Positions 58,602 through 64,000 of a stretch of DNA of 64,000 nt are shown here, piece by piece. The notes under the pieces are model-generated. The model saw only the letters and a program-made list of their open reading frames with translations, was not told where the DNA came from and searched no databases. The position numbers were made by a program, and so were the translations under genes. The stretch comes from Arthrobacter alpinus (GTDB lineage: Bacteria; Actinomycetota; Actinomycetes; Actinomycetales; Micrococcaceae). Positions within the stretch are counted from its first letter, which is position 1. Every line of letters begins with the position of its first letter. The stretch covers positions 1 to 64,000 of the forward strand of contig NZ_FNTV01000001.1 in NCBI RefSeq assembly GCF_900105965.1, in the 5' to 3' direction.

Positions 58602-59954
58602 CTAGACGGCGGTTTCGCCCTCGACGCGGCTCGTGATGGCCGTGCTGATGGTTTCGGGAGAGATTTTCAGGCCGTAGAGCACATCGAGGGCCGCGAGATA
58701 GCTTTCTGCATCGCCGGCTGCAGCGATTTCCTTGGCCCGGACGGTGGGGACGTGCAAGAGCTGTTTGACCATGCGCCGCATGGCGAATTCCACTTCATCG
58801 GCGGCCGCGGTGCAACCGTGCTGCTTACGGACCTTGGCAATTTCATCGTCAAGAACTGCCATCGTGTGACGGCGCAGCGCCACGATGGCGTGGTCCAGCG
58901 AACGGGAATTCTGAGACTGTTCAAAGGTCCGGGTGGCCTCCGCAACCATGGCCGAGGCCTCCGCCAATGTTGATTCCTGTTCGGCGGGGGCCGCCTGACG
59001 CACGGTCTCGAGCGTGAGCAGGTCTACGCCCGGAAGATCGGCGATATCTGGCGCAAAGTCATGGGTCAAGGCCAGGTCGATAGCGGTTAATTGCTGCGTG
59101 GAATCGCTGCGCATTTCGCCCAGGTCCGTGCTGGAAAGCTGGTGGTCCGAGCCGCTGCAGCCAACCAACAGCGAGGCCTTCGCCACCGCGGCGGGCAGGG
59201 CCTGATCATCCAAGGCGGTGCCACCACGGGAAGCAACAAATGTCTCGGCCCGGCCCGAGGAGGAATACACCGAAATGTCGGTACATCCGCGTTGGATCAG
59301 TTGAGCCATGGCGGCACCGGCATAGGCGCCCGTGCCAAAGAGGACAGCAGATTTACCAGCCAGAGGGCCGGAAACTGATGCGGCGTTGGCCGACTCGCCA
59401 ACGGAAGAGGATGCGGCGTCTTGGAGGTCAGAAGCTAGATCCAGTGCCACGGAAACGATCGACATGCCACGGCGGCCAAGCGCCGTCTGTGCACCTACAT
59501 CCTTGGCCGTCTTGGCTGCAGCCTGAAAGAGCCGGACCAACGGCGGGGAGGTCACGCCCTGTTCCTGGGCGGTGCTCAGCGCTCGGCGTACCTGCCCGGC
59601 AATCTCGCGTTCGCCCACGACCGCGGATTCCAGGCCCGTGCTGACAGCAAAAAGATGGCGGGGGACCGCATCCGAATGCAGGGTGTTCAATGCTTGGGAA
59701 ACTTGTGGTTCGCTCAGTCCCGAGTGCTTGCTGACGGTCTCAATCAAGGAGCTGCGCGCAGCCTCAACATCTTCGTGGCTGCGGGCGTGGACATAGAGCT
59801 CAAAGCGGTTGCACGTTGCCAAAGTGACAAGACCGGCAACGGCGTTGTCCTTCTCGATGACGTCAGCACTGACAGCCGCGGCACCGGCACTTAGGCGGGC
59901 AACGGTTTCCAGATCAATGGATGAATGAGAGGCAACGAGCGAAAAGACGACCAC
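58602..59954 (-). CDS. hemA: Glutamyl-tRNA reductase
   Basis: A 450-residue enzyme for the first haem-specific step, glutamyl-tRNA to glutamate-1-semialdehyde. The catalytic Cys is C48 in [43 protein letters not shown] and the NADPH-site [11 protein letters not shown] follow, with a C-terminal dimerisation helix. The GTG at 59954 ([14 protein letters not shown]) matches the family start better than the TTG at 59978. Divergent from hemE. Confidence 0.94.
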   Translation of the reverse strand: MVVFSLVASHSSIDLETVARLSAGAAAVSADVIEKDNAVAGLVTLATCNRFELYVHARSHEDVEAARSSLIETVSKHSGLSEPQVSQALNTLHSDAVPRHLFAVSTGLESAVVGEREIAGQVRRALSTAQEQGVTSPPLVRLFQAAAKTAKDVGAQTALGRRGMSIVSVALDLASDLQDAASSSVGESANAASVSGPLAGKSAVLFGTGAYAGAAMAQLIQRGCTDISVYSSSGRAETFVASRGGTALDDQALPAAVAKASLLVGCSGSDHQLSSTDLGEMRSDSTQQLTAIDLALTHDFAPDIADLPGVDLLTLETVRQAAPAEQESTLAEASAMVAEATRTFEQSQNSRSLDHAIVALRRHTMAVLDDEIAKVRKQHGCTAAADEVEFAMRRMVKQLLHVPTVRAKEIAAAGDAESYLAALDVLYGLKISPETISTAITSRVEGETAV

Positions 59955-60117
59955 AATTTCACAATGGTAGACCCCCAACCTGATGGTTTGCGGACAGGGA
60001 AGGCAAAAGCGTCACCAAGAATCTGTGATGCTGCTTACCCCCACCGCGCCGCCATGCCTTACTACGGTGACAGTTTGTGCACAAAAGAACCCCAGATTGG
60101 CTCTGTATGGTGGTGCC

Positions 60118-61173
60118 ATGACACTGAGCCCCAGCCACCCCCTGATGGATGGCCGCACCGCCAATTCCCCCCTGATCACGGCCTACCGCGGTGGCACTCC
60201 CAGCCGCCGTCCCGTCTGGTTCATGCGCCAGGCAGGCCGTTCACTGCCTGAATACCGTGAGCTGCGGGTGGGCACCACCATGTTGGAGTCCTGCCTGAAG
60301 CCGGCCATGGCCGCCGAAATCACCCTTCAGCCGGTTCGCCGCCACGACGTTGACGCGGCCATTTTCTTCTCCGACATTGTTATTCCCCTCAAGCTGGCCG
60401 GTGTGGGCGTTGACATTGTTCCCGGGGTTGGCCCCGTCCTGGACAAGCCCATCCGCACGGCCGAGGACATTGCAAACCTGCCCGAGCTGACCGATGAGGC
60501 GCTGGATCCGATCCGTGAGGCTGTTGCCTTGACCGTTGCCGAACTGGGCAGCACCCCGCTGATCGGCTTCGCCGGCGCCCCGTTCACGGTGGCCGCCTAC
60601 ATGGTTGAAGGCAAGCCGTCGCGCGACCACCTGGGCCCGCGCACCATGATGCACGCGGAGCCGGAACTCTGGGCCGGGCTGATGAACTGGGCAGCCGACG
60701 CATCGGGCAAGTTCCTGCGCGCCCAGATCGAGGCCGGAGCCAGCGCCGCTCAGCTTTTCGATTCCTGGGCAGGTTCGCTGGGACTCGCCGACTACACCGA
60801 GCACGTTGCTCCGGCGTCGGCCAGGGCCTTGGACCATGTCCGCGATTTGGGTGTTCCCCTGATTCACTTTGGCACCGGAACCAGCGAACTTCTCCCCGCC
60901 ATGTACGGCGTGGGCGTGGACGTCATGGGCGTCGATTACCGCCTGCCGCTGGACGAGGCCAACCGCCGCCTCGGTGGCACCGTGCCGCTGCAGGGCAACA
61001 TTGATCCGGCCCTGCTCAACGCGCCCTGGGAGGTCCTTGAGGCGCATGTGCGCGCCGTCGTAGCAGCCGGAGCCGCGGCGCCCGGCCATGTGGTGAACTT
61101 GGGGCATGGAGTGCCGCCCGAAACGGATCCCGCCATCCTGACCCGCGTGGTGGAACTCATTCATTCCATCTAG
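60118..61173 (+). CDS. hemE: Uroporphyrinogen decarboxylase
   Basis: A 351-residue TIM barrel converting uroporphyrinogen III to coproporphyrinogen III. Signatures: WFMRQAGRSLPEYRELR, the catalytic Asp in FFSDIVIPL, FAGAPFTVAAYMVEG, and GNIDPALL near the end. The ATG at 60118 gives the usual N-terminus (MTLSPSHPLMDG). First gene of hemE-hemG-hemQ-hemH. Confidence 0.96.
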   Translation: MTLSPSHPLMDGRTANSPLITAYRGGTPSRRPVWFMRQAGRSLPEYRELRVGTTMLESCLKPAMAAEITLQPVRRHDVDAAIFFSDIVIPLKLAGVGVDIVPGVGPVLDKPIRTAEDIANLPELTDEALDPIREAVALTVAELGSTPLIGFAGAPFTVAAYMVEGKPSRDHLGPRTMMHAEPELWAGLMNWAADASGKFLRAQIEAGASAAQLFDSWAGSLGLADYTEHVAPASARALDHVRDLGVPLIHFGTGTSELLPAMYGVGVDVMGVDYRLPLDEANRRLGGTVPLQGNIDPALLNAPWEVLEAHVRAVVAAGAAAPGHVVNLGHGVPPETDPAILTRVVELIHSI

Positions 61174-61224
61174 AGCAATCCATTTAGCACCAGCGCAGCC
61201 CAGCACCAGCCGTAAGGGGACACC

Positions 61225-62733
61225 ATGGAACACCGCAAACACGCAGCGAAGCAGCACAGCCATCCGCTCGCCCAACGTGCCGTGGTGGTTGGCGGCGGCG
61301 TCTCCGGGCTGCTGGCCGCCAAGGACCTCCAAGCCGCCGGTTTCCAGGTTGCCGTGTACGACGCCGCCTCCGCCTGGGGCGGCTGCGTGTCCCAGCACGA
61401 GGTGGCCGGGGTGGTGCTCGACGGCGGTGCGGAATCGTTCGCGACCCGCACCACCGCCGTCGCTGATTTGGCCGCGGAGCTGGGGCTCGCCGCCAAGATT
61501 GTGACGCCCAATCCCGCCGGCGCCTGGGTCTGGTTGCCGGATGGCCCCGTGCCGCTGCCGCGCACTGGTGTTTTGGGCATCCCCTCTGATCTCAACGCGC
61601 CCGAGGTCCGCGCGGCCCTGGGCGCCTCCGGTGTGCTGCGAGCGGCCCTGGACGCGAAGATGCCGGCCACGATCGGCACCACCGAGGCCGTGTCCAGCGT
61701 GGCCGAGCTGGTCCGCGCCCGCATGGGCAAGCGAGTCCTCGAACGGCTCGTGGCACCCGTGGTTGGCGGGGTGCACTCGGCGGATCCCGAGCTGCTTGAT
61801 GTGGACATGGTGGCCCCGGGCCTGCGCGCGGGCATCCGCGAACATGGCTCGCTGGCCGCCGCCGTGGCAGCCCAACGAGCAGGTGGCAGCAAGCCCGGCT
61901 CGGCCGTTGGCGGTCTCATGGGCGGGATGCACACTCTTGTGACGGCGCTGGTGGAGCAACTGCTGGCTGCGGGAGTCCAAATGCATGCCGGATACCGGGT
62001 CAAGGCCATCTACCGCGACCCGGCAGAATCCGCCGGACCCGCCGAGCCTTTGTCCGCGCCCTGGAACGTCGAATGGGAGCATGGCACCGAACAGGGGAGC
62101 GATGCCGCTTCACTGCTGGTGGTAGCCACAGACGGCCCGACCGCGGTCAAGCTGTTGTCCACCGAGCTGCCCCAGCTAGTGCCCTTTGCTCCTGCCCCCG
62201 GACCAGACATCCGGCTTGTCACCTTGGTGGTGGACGTACCCGAACTCGATTCAGCACCGCGTGGGACAGGGGTGCTGGTGGCCCCCGGCGTGGAGGGCGT
62301 CAAGGCCAAGGCCCTCACACACGCAACGTCCAAGTGGGGCTGGCTGGCCGATTCCACAGGCCCTGGAACTCACGTCCTGCGGCTCTCCTACGGGCGTGCC
62401 GGCGTCAAGCGGTCAGATGCGGTGCGCCTCACCGCAGCCACGCCCACCGAGGAAGACCTGGTGCCCACCGCATTGGCTGATGCCTCCACCCTGCTGGGCA
62501 TTGAGGTAACCGAGGCCGATCTCCTGGGCGCGGACATTGTCCGGTGGAAGGGAGCCTTGCCGTTTGCCGCCGTCGGACATCAGGCGAAGATGGCGCAGGT
62601 GCAGGCCTTGGCCGCCGCGGTGCCGGGGCTCGCACTGACCGGGGGCTGGCTGAGCGGCAACGGGCTCGCGGCCGTGGTGGCCGGGACCCGACGAACCATT
62701 GGCACGCTAGTCCAGGACATGGCCAAAGAGTGA
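61225..62733 (+). CDS. hemG: Coproporphyrinogen III oxidase (HemY/HemG type, CgoX)
   Basis: A 502-residue FAD flavoprotein oxidising coproporphyrinogen III to coproporphyrin III in the Gram-positive pathway. The FAD site VVVGGGVSGLLAAKDLQAAG and LDGGAESFATR are at the N-terminus, with GWLSGNGLAAVVAGTRRT as the C-terminal FAD motif. The neighbouring hemQ shows that this is the coproporphyrin-dependent version rather than protoporphyrinogen oxidase. It has an unusually His/Lys-rich first 15 residues. Confidence 0.94.
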   Translation: MEHRKHAAKQHSHPLAQRAVVVGGGVSGLLAAKDLQAAGFQVAVYDAASAWGGCVSQHEVAGVVLDGGAESFATRTTAVADLAAELGLAAKIVTPNPAGAWVWLPDGPVPLPRTGVLGIPSDLNAPEVRAALGASGVLRAALDAKMPATIGTTEAVSSVAELVRARMGKRVLERLVAPVVGGVHSADPELLDVDMVAPGLRAGIREHGSLAAAVAAQRAGGSKPGSAVGGLMGGMHTLVTALVEQLLAAGVQMHAGYRVKAIYRDPAESAGPAEPLSAPWNVEWEHGTEQGSDAASLLVVATDGPTAVKLLSTELPQLVPFAPAPGPDIRLVTLVVDVPELDSAPRGTGVLVAPGVEGVKAKALTHATSKWGWLADSTGPGTHVLRLSYGRAGVKRSDAVRLTAATPTEEDLVPTALADASTLLGIEVTEADLLGADIVRWKGALPFAAVGHQAKMAQVQALAAAVPGLALTGGWLSGNGLAAVVAGTRRTIGTLVQDMAKE

Positions 62734-62745
62734 CATTGGGCACTT

Positions 62746-62760
62746 TCTACGCAATGTAGA
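62746..62760. promoter_or_regulatory. Inverted repeat between hemG and hemQ
   Basis: TCTAC-GCAAT-GTAGA, a 5+5+5 inverted repeat 13 bases after the hemG stop, about 48 bases before the hemQ ATG. It could be an operator for an internal promoter or a small RNA hairpin. Weak alone. Confidence 0.35.
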
Positions 62761-62807
62761 GAACCTTGATTTAAGCTTTCGGGCCGCTGGGGTGCAAACT
62801 TGAAACC

Positions 62808-63503
62808 ATGAGCCACACAAATGCAGAATCTGTCACTAAAACCCCGAGTGAGACCCCGTTCACGCTGTGGACAGTCTTCAAGCGGACCGGATCCTTCACC
62901 GGCGCGGATGCCGCCATTGCAGAGTTTGATGACCTGGTGGCCGCGCTGGCTGCACAAAGCATCACCCTGCGTGGAGCCTACGATGTCTCCGCCATGCGCA
63001 ATGATGCGGACATCATGGTGTGGCTCGTCGGCGCCGATGCCGAAGGCCTGCAGCGCGCCGTGCGCTCCATCCGCCGCACCGAGCTGTTCGCCGCAACCGA
63101 GATCGCCTGGTCGGCCATGGGCGTGCACCGAGAAGCCGAGTTCGCAAAGTCCCACGCGCCCAGCTACATGGGCACCAACGAGCCCAAGGGCTGGGTCTGC
63201 GTCTACCCGTTCGTTCGCTCCTACGACTGGTACATCCTGCCCGCCGAGGACCGCTCCCGCATGCTGCGCGAACACGGCATGCTGGGCCGCGAATTCCCGC
63301 AGGTCCAGGCCAACACCGTCTCCGCCTTCGCGCTCGGTGACTGGGAATGGCTCCTGGGCCTGGAAGCTGACAACCTCATCGACCTCGTCGACATGATGCG
63401 CAGCCTGCGTTACTCCGACGCCCGCCTGCACGTGCGCGAAGAAGTGCCCTTCTACACAGGCCGCCGCGTTGCCAGTGCCGAGGTTGCCGAGGTTCTCCGA
63501 TGA
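62808..63503 (+). CDS. hemQ: Coproheme decarboxylase
   Basis: A 231-residue chlorite-dismutase-fold protein making haem b from iron-coproporphyrin. Evidence is [18 protein letters not shown], with the catalytic Tyr, MREHG-like [13 protein letters not shown], and [22 protein letters not shown] (ends shown). It ends with [16 protein letters not shown] [12 protein letters not shown], a usual actinobacterial HemQ ending. The stop overlaps hemH. Confidence 0.95.
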   Translation: MSHTNAESVTKTPSETPFTLWTVFKRTGSFTGADAAIAEFDDLVAALAAQSITLRGAYDVSAMRNDADIMVWLVGADAEGLQRAVRSIRRTELFAATEIAWSAMGVHREAEFAKSHAPSYMGTNEPKGWVCVYPFVRSYDWYILPAEDRSRMLREHGMLGREFPQVQANTVSAFALGDWEWLLGLEADNLIDLVDMMRSLRYSDARLHVREEVPFYTGRRVASAEVAEVLR

Positions 63504-64000
63504 GCGCCCCGGTTTCCGCCCCGGCCCAGTACGACGCGATCCTGCTCGCCTCCTTTGGTGGTCCCGAGGGCCAGGACGATGTCATTCCCTTCCTGCGCAA
63601 CGTGACCCGCGGTCGCGGCATCCCGGACGAGCGCCTCGAAGAGGTCAGCCACCACTACCGCAAAAATGGTGGCATCAGCCCCATCAACGCCCAGAACCGT
63701 GCCCTGAAGGCGGCCCTGGAGGCCGAGCTGGCCAGCCGCAACATCGCGCTGCCCGTACTATGGGGCAACCGCAACTGGGACCCGTACATCCCCGCCGTGC
63801 TGCAAGAGGCGTACGACGCCGGGCACCGCCGACTCTTGATGGTCACCACCAGCGCCTACTCCTCATACTCGAGCTGCCGCCAATACCGTGAGGACATTGG
63901 CATGGCCCTGACCGAGACCGGTTTGGATGGAAAACTGGCCGTGGACAAGGTGCGCCAGTACTTTGACCACCCCGGTTTTGTTGAGCCCTTCATCGAAGGA
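63500..64000 (+). CDS. hemH: Coproporphyrin/proto-ferrochelatase, 3' end cut off by window
   Basis: The ATG at 63500 overlaps the hemQ stop (ATGA). The 167 visible residues start [24 protein letters not shown] and have [26 protein letters not shown] and the [17 protein letters not shown] motif of ferrochelatases; the gene continues beyond 64000. In this pathway it inserts Fe2+ into coproporphyrin III. The actinobacterial Cys that binds a [2Fe-2S] cluster would lie beyond the window. Confidence 0.95.
   Translation, partial: MSAPVSAPAQYDAILLASFGGPEGQDDVIPFLRNVTRGRGIPDERLEEVSHHYRKNGGISPINAQNRALKAALEAELASRNIALPVLWGNRNWDPYIPAVLQEAYDAGHRRLLMVTTSAYSSYSSCRQYREDIGMALTETGLDGKLAVDKVRQYFDHPGFVEPFIEG

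Overview
The window looks like a chromosomal segment from a fairly GC-rich actinobacterium, most likely a Micrococcaceae member of the Arthrobacter type. The reasons are the coproporphyrin-dependent haem cluster (hemE, hemG/Y-type oxidase, hemQ, hemH), a DUF3107 gene beside a TetR regulator, a 13E12/DUF222 HNH protein, and many ATGA/GTGA gene overlaps. I see no rRNA, tRNA, prophage, IS element or CRISPR array. Layout: 0-5.4 kb holds a small membrane protein with a winged-helix regulator, an Xaa-Pro aminopeptidase, a PHP phosphoesterase and a sodium:solute symporter with its 43-residue partner. The last three large genes are split by single-base indels, mostly in short homopolymers, which look more like sequence errors than decay; a small kinase near 10.2 kb has the same problem. 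5.5-10.8 kb carries a DEAD-box helicase, an RNB ribonuclease, a ferritin-like protein, the kinase and a RidA protein. 10.4-16.6 kb is a catabolic unit: FMN-dependent hydroxy-acid oxidase, polar amino-acid ABC transporter and RidA, divergent from a PucR-type activator. 16.7-20.5 kb has two MFS exporters and a LysR regulator. The centrepiece is 20.5-33.0 kb, a complete glycine regulon. Two tandem glycine riboswitches stand back to back. One leads leftward to a glycine/alanine/serine-type permease and formyl-THF deformylase (cycA-purU). The other leads rightward to gcvP-gcvT-gcvH-glyA-sdaA-lipA-metF-like. Together these genes import glycine, cleave it, combine the C1 unit with a second glycine to make serine, deaminate serine to pyruvate, build the lipoyl cofactor of GcvH, and vent surplus C1 units as formate or methyl-THF. 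33.0-40.3 kb is a stress and accessory stretch. It has a umuD-like gene whose catalytic Lys position is Arg, a nucleoside-deaminase/XRE pair divergent from a second-type methionine aminopeptidase across twin TACCGGTA operators, a 13E12 HNH protein, a nucleotidyltransferase, a GNAT, and a Nudix gene translationally coupled to a umuC-type polymerase. 40.3-48.1 kb holds assorted oxidoreductases, a FUSC exporter with MarR, and an SDR with TetR, each regulator pair with a visible palindromic operator. 48.1-52.0 kb is thiamine synthesis: thiE divergent from a TPP riboswitch followed by thiO-thiS-thiG and a pterin dehydratase-VOC fusion. 52-56 kb has DUF3107, TetR and the methionine importer metNIQ. 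56.3-64 kb has moeZ, an SDR, hemA and, divergently, hemE-hemG-hemQ-hemH, the last running off the window.
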